Numbered from the stretch's first letter, positions 7,135-16,635 are shown. The stretch: DNA of 64,000 nt from an uncultured Spartobacteria bacterium (GCA_903919125.1 CAIXGS010000052.1:62001-126000); one strand, 5' to 3'. The notes: generated from the sequence alone by a model not told the origin. Numbers and translations are program-made.

Positions 7135-8823
7135 ATGCGCCGCCTACTCGTATTCCTCGGCTTTCTCTGCACAGTGGCTCTGCCAGGATTGCGCGCAGAA
7201 ACCCCTGCAGAGGTCGTCGCCAAGGCAGTTGCCCTCGAGGACAAAACCGACGAACAGATCGCGCTCATCAAATCTCTTGCGCCGTCGCCCGAGCTCCTTT
7301 CCCTGCTCACGCTCTGGAAAGAGGGCGGCATCTTTCTGGTAGATTTGCCCGACAAATCCAAACTCCCCGTTCTCCTGGAAGAGGCCAAGGACGCTGATGG
7401 AAAACAAGCCGCCCTTCTCCTCCAATCCGGAAAACCTTACGCAGATGCCGACGGCAAGCCTCTACGCCTTTTGGCTTCCGATCTCAGCGCAGCAGAGACT
7501 GACTCCGAGTTGCGCTCCGCGATGAAGTCCATCCTCGATCTCGCCGGCCTCGCCGCTCCGGACGCGAAATCGCGGCTTCGTGCAATTGAAATCGTTGGTA
7601 TGGAACAGGATCTCGCGAAGCTGCCCGCGCTCAAAGAGAGAACCTCAAGCGAACTCGATGCTGAAGTGAAGCATGCTCTTTTAGAAGCAATAGCCCTCAC
7701 GGAGCTGAAATCAGCGGAACCCGAAACTGTGGTCGCCGCCTGCCGTGCCTTGGGCGAGCTTGGTTCCATCCGTAGCCAAGATGCGCTGCGCCTTCTGACC
7801 AAAGAATCCGGCCCGCAAGTCAAAGCCGCAGTGGAGGCACTCCAAAAAATTGAGCGGCATCTGGTCAACGTGAACTTCTGGGGAACGCTTTTTCGAGGGC
7901 TCTCGTTGGGGTCGGTTTTATTGGTGGCAGCACTTGGACTGGCGGTGACTTTTGGTCTGATGGGGGTGATCAACATGGCCCACGGCGAAATGATTGCGGT
8001 CGGCGCCTACACGACCTACGTGGTGCAATGCGTGTTTGGACCGGGGTTGGAACTGTCGCCATTTGGGCTGCACATCGCCCTTCCGAGCCTCAAAGCCACC
8101 GGCTGGCTGTACGACTGTTATTTTGTCGTGGCCATTCCCTTAGCTTTTATAACGGCTGCGCTGGCGGGAATCTTATTGGAGCGAACGGTGATCCGCTTTT
8201 TGTATCGGCGCCCATTGGAGTCGCTGCTAGCCACGTGGGGCGTTTCCCTGGTGGTGCAGCAACTATTCCGGCTGACCTTCGGGGCAAACAATGTGCAGGT
8301 CGCCTCGCCTTCTTGGCTGAGCGGAAATTGGACGATTCACGATGTTGGGATTGGTTGGAACCGATTGTTTGTCATTGGCTTTGCGGCGGTGATCGTCGTG
8401 GGAATATTCCAGCTCTTAGCGCGCACGCCGTTGGGACTGCTCATGCGGGCAGTGATGCAAAACCGCGCCATGGCGGCCTGCATGGGCGTGCGCACAGAGC
8501 GAGTCAACCTACTCACCTTCGGCCTTGGAAGCGGCCTGGCAGGGCTAGCAGGCGCTTTCCTGAGTCAGATCGGGAATGTCGGCCCGAGCCTCGGACAGAG
8601 TTACATCGTGGACGCTTTCATGACTGTCGTAGTGGGCGGGGTCGGCAGCATTTTCGGGACAATTTTTTCCGCGCTGGGCATCGGCATGCTCGACCAGACC
8701 CTGCAGCAAGTTCTGGGCAATCCCGTCCTCGGAAAAATCCTCGTGCTCGCGGGGATCATCCTGTTTCTACAATGGCGCCCGGCTGGACTCTTCGTCACGC
8801 GCAGCCGCAGTCTTGAAAACTAA
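7135..8823 (+). CDS. urtB: Urea ABC transporter permease UrtB
   Basis: UrtB is one of two membrane subunits of the urea importer (LivH-like). From the ATG at 7135 it is 562 aa: a signal peptide ('MRRLLVFLGFLCTVALPGLRA'), an exported helical domain of about 220 residues, then the LivH-type permease with roughly eight membrane helices, starting near 'FRGLSLGSVLLVAALGLAV'. It carries the LivH signature 'GVINMAHGEMIAVGAYTTY' and the ABC-facing loop around 'MRAVMQNRAMAACMGV'. The N-terminal exported domain is usual for UrtB and explains the length. A GTG at 7108 in the same frame would give a longer N-terminus, but the signal peptide fits 7135. Its stop overlaps the urtC start (TAATG). Confidence 0.94.
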   Translation: MRRLLVFLGFLCTVALPGLRAETPAEVVAKAVALEDKTDEQIALIKSLAPSPELLSLLTLWKEGGIFLVDLPDKSKLPVLLEEAKDADGKQAALLLQSGKPYADADGKPLRLLASDLSAAETDSELRSAMKSILDLAGLAAPDAKSRLRAIEIVGMEQDLAKLPALKERTSSELDAEVKHALLEAIALTELKSAEPETVVAACRALGELGSIRSQDALRLLTKESGPQVKAAVEALQKIERHLVNVNFWGTLFRGLSLGSVLLVAALGLAVTFGLMGVINMAHGEMIAVGAYTTYVVQCVFGPGLELSPFGLHIALPSLKATGWLYDCYFVVAIPLAFITAALAGILLERTVIRFLYRRPLESLLATWGVSLVVQQLFRLTFGANNVQVASPSWLSGNWTIHDVGIGWNRLFVIGFAAVIVVGIFQLLARTPLGLLMRAVMQNRAMAACMGVRTERVNLLTFGLGSGLAGLAGAFLSQIGNVGPSLGQSYIVDAFMTVVVGGVGSIFGTIFSALGIGMLDQTLQQVLGNPVLGKILVLAGIILFLQWRPAGLFVTRSRSLEN

Positions 8824-9959
8824 TGAGCGCCCAATCCCGCCGTGAAATCTGGATCGCAGCAACCGTGGCTCTCGTGCTGCTCGGCGTGATGCCGGCCCTC
8901 AACGCATGGGTGCCGGAAAGCTCGTTTTTCTTCATCAGCAACTTCACCATTAACGTGTGGGGCAAGTACCTCGCGTACGGGATTCTTGCCATCTCGGTGG
9001 ACTTGCTTTGGGGATACACGGGCTTGCTCAGCCTTGGTCAGGCGCTTTTCTTCAGCCTCGGGGGCTACATGCTAGGGATGCACCTCATGCTCATGATCGG
9101 AAAGCTCGGCCAATACAAATCCGACCTCCCCGACTTTCTTGTATTTTTGGGTCACACGTATTTACCCGCCTTCTGGAGGCCATTCTACAGCCTCACCTTC
9201 GCCGCCGTGATGGTCTTCCTGCTGCCAATGACCATCAGCGCCGTCTTCGGCCTGCTCGCGTTCCGCTCGAGAATCAAAGGCGTCTACTTCTCCATCTTGA
9301 CCCAGGCGCTCACTTACGGGGCATCTTTGATGTTCTTTCGTAACGACATGCTCATGGGTGGTAACAATGGCTTCACCGACTTCAAATTCATGTTGGGCTC
9401 CGACCTGCGCTCCGCCGCAACACAGCGCGTCCTCTACATCTTCACGGGAATCGTGCTGCTTGGGGTTTACTTTGGCTGCCGCTGGCTGACTCGGACAAAG
9501 TTCGGTCTCGTCCAGAGAGCCATACGCGACAGCGAAACACGCGTGCTTTTTTCGGGCTATTCCGCCGTGCAGTACAAGCTGTTTGTGTTCGTGATTTCCG
9601 CTGCCATCGCCGCAGTGGGAGGCGCGCTTTACGTGGCTCAGGTCGGGATCATAAACCCAAGTGAAATGACACCAGACAAGTCTCTGGAGGCAGTCGTTTG
9701 GGTCGCAGTCGGCGGGCGGGGCACGCTCGTCGGCCCGATCGTGGGAGCCGTGCTCGTTAACGCGCTCAAGAGTTGGGCAACGCACGCAATTCCAGATTTA
9801 TGGCTGATTCTGTTGGGCAGCCTCTTTCTGGTTGTGGTCCTCTTCCTTCCAAAAGGGATCATCAGCATCCCTTCAGTGCTGCTTGATTTTTACAAGCGGC
9901 GCATCAAACGCCCAGAGCCTGCTGAGCCAACGCCTGTCACAACTTCCTCCGCTCTATGA
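8823..9959 (+). CDS. urtC: Urea ABC transporter permease UrtC
   Basis: A 378-aa LivM-like permease, partner of UrtB in the inner membrane. It has about nine hydrophobic helices; 'LLWGYTGLLSLGQALFFSLGGYMLGMHL' is the diagnostic first region (quoted in part: 'GLLSLGQALFFSLGGYMLG'). The cytoplasmic coupling loop is near 'VQRAIRDSETRVLFSGY', and 'VVWVAVGGRGTLVGPIVGA' is the last conserved block. It is translationally coupled on both sides: the ATG overlaps the urtB stop, and its own stop overlaps the urtD start (ATGA). Length and gene order match known urtABCDE operons. Confidence 0.95.
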   Translation: MSAQSRREIWIAATVALVLLGVMPALNAWVPESSFFFISNFTINVWGKYLAYGILAISVDLLWGYTGLLSLGQALFFSLGGYMLGMHLMLMIGKLGQYKSDLPDFLVFLGHTYLPAFWRPFYSLTFAAVMVFLLPMTISAVFGLLAFRSRIKGVYFSILTQALTYGASLMFFRNDMLMGGNNGFTDFKFMLGSDLRSAATQRVLYIFTGIVLLGVYFGCRWLTRTKFGLVQRAIRDSETRVLFSGYSAVQYKLFVFVISAAIAAVGGALYVAQVGIINPSEMTPDKSLEAVVWVAVGGRGTLVGPIVGAVLVNALKSWATHAIPDLWLILLGSLFLVVVLFLPKGIISIPSVLLDFYKRRIKRPEPAEPTPVTTSSAL

Positions 9960-10720
9960 GTCAGCACCTGTTTCAGTTGGCGGCAGAAGGCGTCAGCAAA
10001 TCCTTCGACGGATTTAAAGCGATCAACGATCTCAACTTCTATCTGGAGGCCGGAGAACTTCGCACCGTCATTGGGCCCAACGGCGCAGGCAAAACAACCT
10101 TTCTGGATCTCATCACAGGCCGGACCCAGCCCGACTCCGGCAAAATCGAATTCGAAGGAAAACACGACCTGAGCGCCCTCTCGGAGCACGAGATTTACCG
10201 CCTCGGCATAGGACGCAAATTCCAAACCCCGACGGTTTACACGGACCACACAGTCCTTGAAAATCTTGTTCTCAGCCTCGCCGGTAGTCGCAGCGTATGG
10301 CGTTCTCTGTTCTTCAAACTAAATCGCTCACAGCGCGAACGCACTGAAGAAATTCTTACCACTATCAACCTCACCGAACATCGGGATCGAAAAGCGGGAA
10401 CCTTGGCGCACGGCCAAAAACAGTGGCTTGAGATCGGCATGCTTCTCGCGCAGGAAGCAAAGCTCCTACTCGTCGACGAACCAGCCGCTGGAATGACGGA
10501 TGAGGAAACCGCACGTACCGCAGAATTACTGCTGAGCCTCGCTGGCAAACACACCATCGTCGTCATCGAACATGACATGGTGTTCGTGCGTCAAATTTCC
10601 AAGGATCGAAAAGTCACCGTGCTGCACCAGGGTTCTGTTCTTTGCGAGGGGCCCGTGGACCGCGTGCAGGCCGATCCCAAAGTCATCGAAGTCTACCTCG
10701 GGCGCAAACACGTCCGCTGA
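9956..10720 (+). CDS. urtD: Urea ABC transporter ATPase UrtD
   Basis: A 254-aa LivG-type ABC ATPase that powers urea import. Walker A is 'GPNGAGKTT', Walker B is 'KLLLVDEPAAGM', and the signature loop is a divergent 'LAHGQKQWLEIG', as is usual for UrtD. The H-loop histidine is in 'VVIEHDM'. The start codon overlaps the urtC stop by 4 bp, and urtE begins 3 bp after the stop, so urtC-D-E are tightly coupled. Confidence 0.95.
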   Translation: MSQHLFQLAAEGVSKSFDGFKAINDLNFYLEAGELRTVIGPNGAGKTTFLDLITGRTQPDSGKIEFEGKHDLSALSEHEIYRLGIGRKFQTPTVYTDHTVLENLVLSLAGSRSVWRSLFFKLNRSQRERTEEILTTINLTEHRDRKAGTLAHGQKQWLEIGMLLAQEAKLLLVDEPAAGMTDEETARTAELLLSLAGKHTIVVIEHDMVFVRQISKDRKVTVLHQGSVLCEGPVDRVQADPKVIEVYLGRKHVR

Positions 10721-10723
10721 CCT

Positions 10724-11419
10724 ATGCTCTCACTCGAACACATTGAAGTCTCCATTGGTGGTTCGCAGATTCTCAGGGGCGTGAGCTTCCACGTCCCGCC
10801 CGGCAGTGTCACATGTTTAATGGGGCGCAATGGCGTGGGTAAAACAACGACGCTGCGAACCATCACCGGGTTGTTAAAACACTCGCGAGGCAACGTGCTG
10901 CTGGATGGAGTCAACATCTCCAAACTCCCACCAGAAGAGCGGGCCCGCGCCGGAATTGGCTACGTGCCACAGGGCCGCGAGATCTTCCCTCACTTGAGTG
11001 TGGAGGAAAATCTGCACATCGGCTGCGTTGCAAGGGGCAAGTCCGCGGCAACCGGCTTGGAGCGGGTCTTTGCGCTTTTCCCGATTCTTAAGGAGTTCCT
11101 ACCACGAAAGGGTGGAATGCTCTCTGGCGGTCAGCAGCAGCAGTTGGCGATTGGTCGGGCGCTCCTCACAAACCCTAAGTTGCTAATACTCGACGAACCT
11201 ACCGAGGGCATTCAACCCAACGTCATCGACCAAATCGGCGACACTATCCGTCTGCTCAGGAAGGAGGGCGCCATGAGCATCCTTTTAGTGGAACAATATT
11301 TGGATTTCGCGAAGGAACTGGCAGATCGCTTCTGCATCATGGACCGCGGAACCATCGTCTCAAGCGGGACCATTGAGGAGCTCTCGGAATCGATCATACA
11401 GCGGCACCTTGTCATGTAA
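10724..11419 (+). CDS. urtE: Urea ABC transporter ATPase UrtE
   Basis: A 231-aa LivF-type ABC ATPase, second nucleotide-binding subunit of the urea importer. Walker A is 'GRNGVGKTT', the signature is 'LSGGQQQQLAIGRAL', Walker B is 'LLILDEPTEGIQP', and 'LLVEQYLDFA' holds the region after the switch. The 'TEGIQPNVI' stretch is characteristic of UrtE/LivF. It ends the transporter set; a gap of about 100 bp separates it from the small HPGHD gene and the urease genes, with no convincing new promoter in the gap. Confidence 0.95.
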   Translation: MLSLEHIEVSIGGSQILRGVSFHVPPGSVTCLMGRNGVGKTTTLRTITGLLKHSRGNVLLDGVNISKLPPEERARAGIGYVPQGREIFPHLSVEENLHIGCVARGKSAATGLERVFALFPILKEFLPRKGGMLSGGQQQQLAIGRALLTNPKLLILDEPTEGIQPNVIDQIGDTIRLLRKEGAMSILLVEQYLDFAKELADRFCIMDRGTIVSSGTIEELSESIIQRHLVM

Positions 11420-11522
11420 GTCGCGTCGCTGTGGCACCGAGCTTCCCATCAAATTATTTTCATACAATCGCCACACCATCCCGCTTGCTCCGCCGCCCGC
11501 ATTTTCTCAATCTATAGTTCGA

Positions 11523-11723
11523 ATGAAACTCCGCTCACTTTTTTTCTCCACACTCGCCCTCGCTCCCATCGCCACCTTTGCGCATCCGGGGCACGACCTT
11601 AATGCGTTACACCTGCACATCGGAGTTCCTGCTCCTCAGAACGCGCTCGACTTGCGCTTGACCTTCGCCGCGCTCGTCCTAGGTCTGGTTTTCCACGCTA
11701 TGCGCACCTTCAAACGTCGCTAA
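11523..11723 (+). CDS. 66-aa HPGHD mini membrane protein in the urea cluster
   Basis: A 66-aa protein with a signal-like N-terminus whose mature end would begin at or near '[14 protein letters not shown]', followed by a second hydrophobic helix ('[15 protein letters not shown]') and a basic tail ('RTFKRR'). It sits between urtE and ureA, 7 bp before the ureA GTG. The exposed His-Pro-Gly-His resembles the start of mature HupE/UreJ nickel permeases, which are much longer. I infer a small His-containing periplasmic/membrane peptide possibly linked to nickel or urea handling; it could also be unrelated. The frame is open upstream to 11373 inside urtE, but the ATG at 11523 gives the signal peptide. 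Confidence 0.6.
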   Translation: MKLRSLFFSTLALAPIATFAHPGHDLNALHLHIGVPAPQNALDLRLTFAALVLGLVFHAMRTFKRR

Positions 11724-11730
11724 TTTTAAA

Positions 11731-12033
11731 GTGCACCTCACTCCTCGCGAACAAGAAAAGCTACTCGTCGTCGTCGCGGCTGACCTTGCCCGCCGGAGGC
11801 AGTCTCGTGGCCTCAAGCTCAATCACCCAGAGTCCGTCGCCATCCTCACCTACGAGATTCTTGAGGGCGCGCGTGATGGACGTTCCGTTTCGGATTTGAT
11901 GAGCTACGGGACCACCATCTTATCACGAAACGACGTCATGGAGGGCGTCCCTGAAATGATCCACGACGTCCAAGTGGAAGGCACATTCCCAGACGGGACA
12001 AAACTAGTCACCGTCCATCACCCGATCCGATGA
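11731..12033 (+). CDS. ureA: Urease subunit gamma
   Basis: UreA is the 100-aa small subunit of the nickel urease (urea + H2O to 2 NH3 + CO2). The protein starts at a GTG with '[19 protein letters not shown]' and contains '[23 protein letters not shown]' (shown in part: '[17 protein letters not shown]') and '[20 protein letters not shown]', all hallmarks of UreA. Length is exactly normal. Its stop overlaps the ureB start (ATGA). Confidence 0.96.
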   Translation: MHLTPREQEKLLVVVAADLARRRQSRGLKLNHPESVAILTYEILEGARDGRSVSDLMSYGTTILSRNDVMEGVPEMIHDVQVEGTFPDGTKLVTVHHPIR

Positions 12034-12350
12034 TCCCCGGAGAATACATCCTGTCTCAAAGCGGCCCCATTGAGGCGAACACAGGTCTGCTCACCCGGAC
12101 TTTGCGTGTCGCAAACACAGGAGATAGGCCCATCCAAATCGGGAGTCATTTTCACTTCTTCGAGGTCAATACGTTTTTGAACTTTGAGCGTCAGGCGGCC
12201 CTTGGATTTCGCCTCAACATCCCTGCGGGTACCGCAATTCGCTTCGAGCCGGGCGACACGCGCGACGTAGAGATCGTTGCGCTCGCCGGCACCCGAACCG
12301 TCTACGGACTCAACGGCAAAGTGAACGGCCCATTACCTTTGTTAACCTAA
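12030..12350 (+). CDS. ureB: Urease subunit beta
   Basis: A 106-aa beta subunit of urease, of usual length. Diagnostic motifs are '[19 protein letters not shown]', '[19 protein letters not shown]' and '[20 protein letters not shown]'. It assembles with UreA and UreC into the (abc)3 cytoplasmic holoenzyme. It is separate from ureA rather than fused, as in Klebsiella-type operons. It overlaps ureA by 4 bp and precedes ureC by 7 bp. Confidence 0.96.
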   Translation: MIPGEYILSQSGPIEANTGLLTRTLRVANTGDRPIQIGSHFHFFEVNTFLNFERQAALGFRLNIPAGTAIRFEPGDTRDVEIVALAGTRTVYGLNGKVNGPLPLLT

Positions 12351-12357
12351 TAACTGT

Positions 12358-14130
12358 ATGGCGCTGCACCTCTCCCGTTCACAATACGCAGACATGTTCG
12401 GCCCAACGGTTGGCGATCGCGTACGCCTCGCCGATACCGAGCTTTTCGTCGAAGTGGAGCGCGATCTCATCGCCGAAGGCGGAGGTTACGGCAACGAGGT
12501 GAAGTTCGGCGGGGGCAAAGTCATCCGCGACGGCATGGGTCAATGCTCCCTCGCGCTGGACGCTGATTGTCTCGATTTAGTAATCACCAACGCGCTGCTG
12601 ATTGATCCTGTGCTTGGAATTATCAAGGCGGACATCGGAATCAAGCATGGGAGAATCGTGGGAATTGGGCACGCGGGGAACCCTGGGATTCAATCAGGAC
12701 TAGGATCCGCATTCGTCGATGCGACTACTGGAAAGCGCCACTCCATGACCATCGGGGCGGCAACCGAAGTTCTTGCGGGCGAAGGAAAAATTGTGACGGC
12801 AGGCGGAGTGGACACTCACATTCACTTTATTTGTCCGCAGCAAATCGACCATGCGCTGGCGAGCGGTATCACCACGATGATTGGTGGAGGCACAGGCCCA
12901 GCGACTGGGACTAATGCAACAACCTGCACCCCAGGGCAGTGGAATATACACCGCATGTTGGAAGCAGCCGACGCGTTCCCGATGAACCTCGGCTTTCTCG
13001 GAAAGGGCAACTGCTCCACTCCCGAACCGTTGCGCGAGCAAATCCTCGCTGGCGCCATGGGACTAAAGTTGCACGAGGATTGGGGCACCACGCCCGCCGC
13101 CATCGACTGCTGCCTTGGCGTCGCAGATGAACTGGACGTGCAGGTCGCGATTCACACTGACACGCTCAATGAATCTGGTTACTTGGAGGACACTCTGCGC
13201 GCCTTCAAGGGGAGGACAATTCACACCTACCATTCAGAAGGCGCGGGAGGCGGTCACGCGCCAGACATCATCCGCGTTTGTGGAGAGGCCAACGTTCTGC
13301 CCTCGTCCACAAACCCCACGCGTCCCTACACGGTCAACACAATCGAGGAGCACCTCGATATGCTGATGGTTTGCCACCACCTTGATTCACGAATCCCGGA
13401 AGACGTGGCTTTTGCTGAGTCACGCATTCGCCCAGAGACCATTGCAGCCGAGGATCTTCTGCACGACCTTGGCGCCTTCTCGATGATGTCCAGCGATTCA
13501 CAGGCCATGGGTCGCGTGGGTGAAGTCATTCTGCGCACCTGGCAGACCGCCCACAAAATGCGGGCACAATTTGGCAAGCTGGACTCCCCGCTCCAAGCTC
13601 ACGCCGCCGCTGATAATTTTCGCGCGATGCGCTACATCGCGAAGTACACGATCAATCCAGCGCTCACGCATGGGATAGCCCACGAAGTCGGCTCCTTGGA
13701 ACCAGGAAAGCTCGCCGACATGGTGGTTTGGAGTCCCGCGTTTTTCGGCGTGAAGCCCGAGCTTGTTTTTAAAGGTGGCCTCACCGCCTTGGCGAACATG
13801 GGCGACCCTAACGCGAGTATCCCCACTCCGCAGCCGACTTTTTACCGTCCTCAATTTGCCTCGTTTGGACGGGCCCGATTTTCCACGTCTCTCACATTCG
13901 TGAGTGAGGTCGCGCTGCGTGAAGGGACTCTCGCTCCCCTTCAATTACAAAAGCGTCTCTCAGCCGTCCGAAACACACGCCACATCACCAAGCGGGACCT
14001 TCTGTGGAACAATGCGTTACCGCATATCGAGGTGGATCCCGAAACTTACGTGGTGAAGGCCGATGGCCGCGAATTGCGTTGCGAACCTGCGGCGACTTTG
14101 CCCATGGCACAGCGTTATTTCCTTTTCTAA
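12358..14130 (+). CDS. ureC: Urease catalytic subunit alpha
   Basis: UreC carries the dinuclear nickel site. Every catalytic residue is in place, with a constant offset of +20 from Klebsiella numbering: nickel ligands H154, H156 ('DTHIHF'), carbamylated K237 ('GLKLHEDWG'), H266, H292 and D380, and flap residues C339-H340 ('[19 protein letters not shown]', shown within limits) plus H239. The protein is 590 aa rather than about 570. The excess comes from an insertion at about residues 111-130 between 'GHAGNPG' and '[19 protein letters not shown]', where most ureases have a short loop before 'MVIGAATEVI'. The enzyme looks fully competent if nickel is delivered. Confidence 0.97.
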   Translation: MALHLSRSQYADMFGPTVGDRVRLADTELFVEVERDLIAEGGGYGNEVKFGGGKVIRDGMGQCSLALDADCLDLVITNALLIDPVLGIIKADIGIKHGRIVGIGHAGNPGIQSGLGSAFVDATTGKRHSMTIGAATEVLAGEGKIVTAGGVDTHIHFICPQQIDHALASGITTMIGGGTGPATGTNATTCTPGQWNIHRMLEAADAFPMNLGFLGKGNCSTPEPLREQILAGAMGLKLHEDWGTTPAAIDCCLGVADELDVQVAIHTDTLNESGYLEDTLRAFKGRTIHTYHSEGAGGGHAPDIIRVCGEANVLPSSTNPTRPYTVNTIEEHLDMLMVCHHLDSRIPEDVAFAESRIRPETIAAEDLLHDLGAFSMMSSDSQAMGRVGEVILRTWQTAHKMRAQFGKLDSPLQAHAAADNFRAMRYIAKYTINPALTHGIAHEVGSLEPGKLADMVVWSPAFFGVKPELVFKGGLTALANMGDPNASIPTPQPTFYRPQFASFGRARFSTSLTFVSEVALREGTLAPLQLQKRLSAVRNTRHITKRDLLWNNALPHIEVDPETYVVKADGRELRCEPAATLPMAQRYFLF

Positions 14131-14140
14131 TTTGAATGCG

Positions 14141-14578
14141 ATGCGGCTCATTCACGCCCCGCTCCCTGCCCACGAACTCCTCGGTTCCCGCTCCCTCATT
14201 TTTTTGCACACCGACCGCCTCCGTCTCGCGAAAAGCAGATGGCGTGGCACCGCTGAAGATGGTAGCGAATTCGGGTTCGTTCTTGAAAAACCGATGCGTC
14301 ATGGAGCCTTCTTTTTTCAAACCGATGCGGCTCTTTATCAAGTCGTACAATTACCTGAGCCGGTCATTGAGTTCACACTACCCACAGCGCCCGGGGACTC
14401 GACTCGTCTGGGTTGGCTGTTAGGCAACCTGCATTTTCCTGTGGAAATACTACCCACCATAGTGCGGGTAAGCGACGACCCAGCCATCCGTCAAATGCTT
14501 CTTCGCGAGGGTATTCCACATCACCTCTCAGAAGCCTTATTCCAGCCGTTGGCAGGAGCGCATTCACATGGAAACTGA
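14141..14578 (+). CDS. ureE: Urease accessory protein UreE (nickel chaperone)
   Basis: UreE is a cytosolic nickel-binding chaperone that feeds the UreG/UreF/UreD activation complex. From the ATG at 14141 the protein is 145 aa. It contains 'DRLRLAKSRWRGTAEDGSEF' in the N-terminal domain, 'GWLLGNLHFPVEI' with the conserved GNxH dimer-interface nickel site, and a short His tail ('AHSHGN'), poorer in histidine than Klebsiella UreE. The frame is open upstream to 14063 inside ureC; the ATG 10 bp after ureC is chosen. It overlaps ureF by 11 bp. Confidence 0.9.
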   Translation: MRLIHAPLPAHELLGSRSLIFLHTDRLRLAKSRWRGTAEDGSEFGFVLEKPMRHGAFFFQTDAALYQVVQLPEPVIEFTLPTAPGDSTRLGWLLGNLHFPVEILPTIVRVSDDPAIRQMLLREGIPHHLSEALFQPLAGAHSHGN

Positions 14579-15269
14579 CTCTCTACCTACGCTCGACTGG
14601 CTGCCAACTTTGCTGCAATGCGCCGATCCACTTTTCCCAACAGGATCCTACGCGCACTCCTTTGGACTGGAGGAATTGGTGCGACTCGGAGTAGTTCACG
14701 ACGAGAATTCCCTCGCAGACTTCCTCTGCAGGCAGCTGCTTCCAGGGATGGAAAAGCTCGAGCTACCCTATCTTCGCTTTGGACTCACCTGCACTCCTGA
14801 TGTTGCCACCTTATCAGAGCTAGACCGAGAGATTCACGCTTGGAAACTGGCTTCAGAAGCACGTCTGGCAAGTATTCAAACAGGCAACCGACGCCTTGCT
14901 GCGCTGCACAAGAATTGGCCAAGCGAGTTGACCAGCGATTTCCTCAGCAACCTCCGGGAGGGACATACCTTTGGCCATCACCTGATCGCCTGTGCACTGC
15001 AATCTCGTTTGCAACACATCCCACTGCAAGCCGCCCTTTTGTGGTATGGGTATCAGAGTCTCGCTGGGGCCTGCACTGCTGCGCTGAAATTAATCCGTAT
15101 TGGTCAGGATGGCTGTCAGCGCGTTCTCACACTCGCCCTCAAAGAACTTCCAAATGTGGTGACCCGTTCGCTCACCATTCAGCGCAATGAGGCGGGTTGC
15201 TTTTCACCACTTTTGGAAATCGCCACAATGCGTCACTTGCTGGCGGAGGAGCGGCTTTTTATGTCCTAA
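14568..15269 (+). CDS. ureF: Urease accessory protein UreF
   Basis: A 233-aa all-helical protein that acts as a fidelity checkpoint for UreG-driven nickel insertion. Typical motifs are 'LLQCADPLFPTGSYAHSFGLE' (shown in part: 'ADPLFPTGSYAHSFGLE') near the N-terminus, 'TFGHHLIACALQS' in the middle and a C-terminal 'LEIATMRHLLAEERLFMS'. The gene is complete. It is the last gene of the urea cluster: the expected partners ureG and ureD/ureH do not follow, since a convergent DUF4912 gene ends 37 bp downstream. Confidence 0.93.
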   Translation: METDSLPTLDWLPTLLQCADPLFPTGSYAHSFGLEELVRLGVVHDENSLADFLCRQLLPGMEKLELPYLRFGLTCTPDVATLSELDREIHAWKLASEARLASIQTGNRRLAALHKNWPSELTSDFLSNLREGHTFGHHLIACALQSRLQHIPLQAALLWYGYQSLAGACTAALKLIRIGQDGCQRVLTLALKELPNVVTRSLTIQRNEAGCFSPLLEIATMRHLLAEERLFMS

Positions 15270-15306
15270 AAGGGCAGGCAAATCTAACTACCCCCATGCA
15301 GCATAA

Positions 15307-16635
15307 TTACGCGTGGCGCCGCCCCATTAAAGGCTCCAAATGAACTGGTTGAGCCGTGGCGTCGACCAATCCCACACGTTGTGTTTGCCGGCGAAAACTC
15401 AGCGTCCCCGAACGCTCCTCTTTGCCATCAGGCGAAATGGCCACCACGGGGATTTCGAATTCGCCATCTTGCAACGTAAAATGATACTGAAACGAGCCGT
15501 CCGGTTGGAGTTTAATCGGCGTGCCGTTGACGCTCACGGAAGCCTCAGGATGGGTGCCGCCGTAGAAGATAATCTCGGCGTTAAGATGCATGAAGAAGCC
15601 GCGCTGTTGGGCCACGCCGAAGGGCTGAGCGCTCCAACTGGCTCCCATCGGGCTGAACAAACTAGAACTGGCCGGCCCGAAGGCCGCTGCGAGTCGGGCG
15701 GTCAGGCCACTTGCGGCTTCACTGTGAAGCTTCTCTTGTAAAGCCCGACGCAGAAGACGGTCAATTTCATCAGAGCCCAGACCTACAATATCTATCAGGG
15801 ATTCACCTAACAACATTGCCAGCAAGCGCTTCTGCTCCTCAGTCCAAGAAGGCGGAGACCCCGCACGCAAATGAATGTGGCCCTCGCCAGTAATACGCGA
15901 GATGGCTTCTAAAAGCGATTCCCCACCTTCCATGTGTTGCTGCACAAGCGTTTGAAGCCTCTCAAAGGTAAGCGTTTGGGGCACGGTTGCAAAGACTTCG
16001 TTGTGCGCTTCCGCAGCCAACGCATCCGCAGGAGTCCTCGCCTCTTTGGATCGCACCAGCGAATGCCATGCACCACGGCGACCGAAGTGACCCAACTCCG
16101 CAACGTAAGACGTATTAGCATCTCTTACAGGAACATACCAATTTTTAGCTCCAGGATGAATTTCCACCAGCGTTTCTACTTCTCCCGATAAACGCAACAC
16201 GCGCAAGTAGTAAGCTCGCCGCGCATCTCTCATTTCAGACTCCGGTACACGCGACCAATTGAAGTCCCAATAAGAAAACAACCAGCGTGGATCGCGCGCG
16301 ATTAAAAACAGGGTGTCTTCGTGATAGGTGGCGGGCAGAGTCCCGAAGCTTTCGTGATAAGTAGGCAACGAATCAGCGAGCCCTGAAAGGTGAGTGAGTC
16401 GCCCGCCCGCAGGAAAAGAAGAGCCCGAGGCTGAAGATGCGATTTCCGCGACACGGTTGGAATGAGTGCCATTTCCACCTCCATCTGAGAAGCTTCCATC
16501 ATTATCTACCACCACGGCGGCTTCCATCACGGGTTCTTGAGACACCTTAAATTTGGCCGCTTTACGCACGGGTTTTTTCGACGAGGTTGATAAAGGAATC
16601 TGGAGATTAGCGAGTGGGTTGCCCATAAGTTTCAA
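15307..16635 (-). CDS. DUF4912-domain protein
   Basis: A 442-aa protein with a low-complexity N-terminus (about residues 1-100, Lys/Ala/Ser/Gly-rich) and a DUF4912 core beginning near 'DTLFLIARDPRWLFSYWDFNW', where 'RDPRWLFSYWD' is the family signature. A second conserved part holds 'FFMHLNAEIIFYGGTHPEASVSVNG', read here as a sugar-binding-like beta domain around residues 345-430 with 'LQPDGSFQYHFTLQDGEFEIP'-type strands. DUF4912 proteins commonly lie beside GH57/DUF1957 alpha-glucan branching enzymes, and such a gene lies 1.0 kb away here. Biochemical function is unknown; a role in alpha-glucan metabolism is inferred only from context. Confidence 0.82.
   Translation of the reverse strand: MKLMGNPLANLQIPLSTSSKKPVRKAAKFKVSQEPVMEAAVVVDNDGSFSDGGGNGTHSNRVAEIASSASGSSFPAGGRLTHLSGLADSLPTYHESFGTLPATYHEDTLFLIARDPRWLFSYWDFNWSRVPESEMRDARRAYYLRVLRLSGEVETLVEIHPGAKNWYVPVRDANTSYVAELGHFGRRGAWHSLVRSKEARTPADALAAEAHNEVFATVPQTLTFERLQTLVQQHMEGGESLLEAISRITGEGHIHLRAGSPPSWTEEQKRLLAMLLGESLIDIVGLGSDEIDRLLRRALQEKLHSEAASGLTARLAAAFGPASSSLFSPMGASWSAQPFGVAQQRGFFMHLNAEIIFYGGTHPEASVSVNGTPIKLQPDGSFQYHFTLQDGEFEIPVVAISPDGKEERSGTLSFRRQTQRVGLVDATAQPVHLEPLMGRRHA

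Noticed and set aside
9162-9785. 207-aa minus-strand ORF antisense to urtC
   Set aside because: It is a low-complexity shadow of urtC with no motif or start signal.
11432-11447. Second sigma-54-like site (TGGCACCGAGCTTCC) before the urease genes
   Set aside because: The -24 part matches, but the essential GC at -12 is CC, so it is probably chance.
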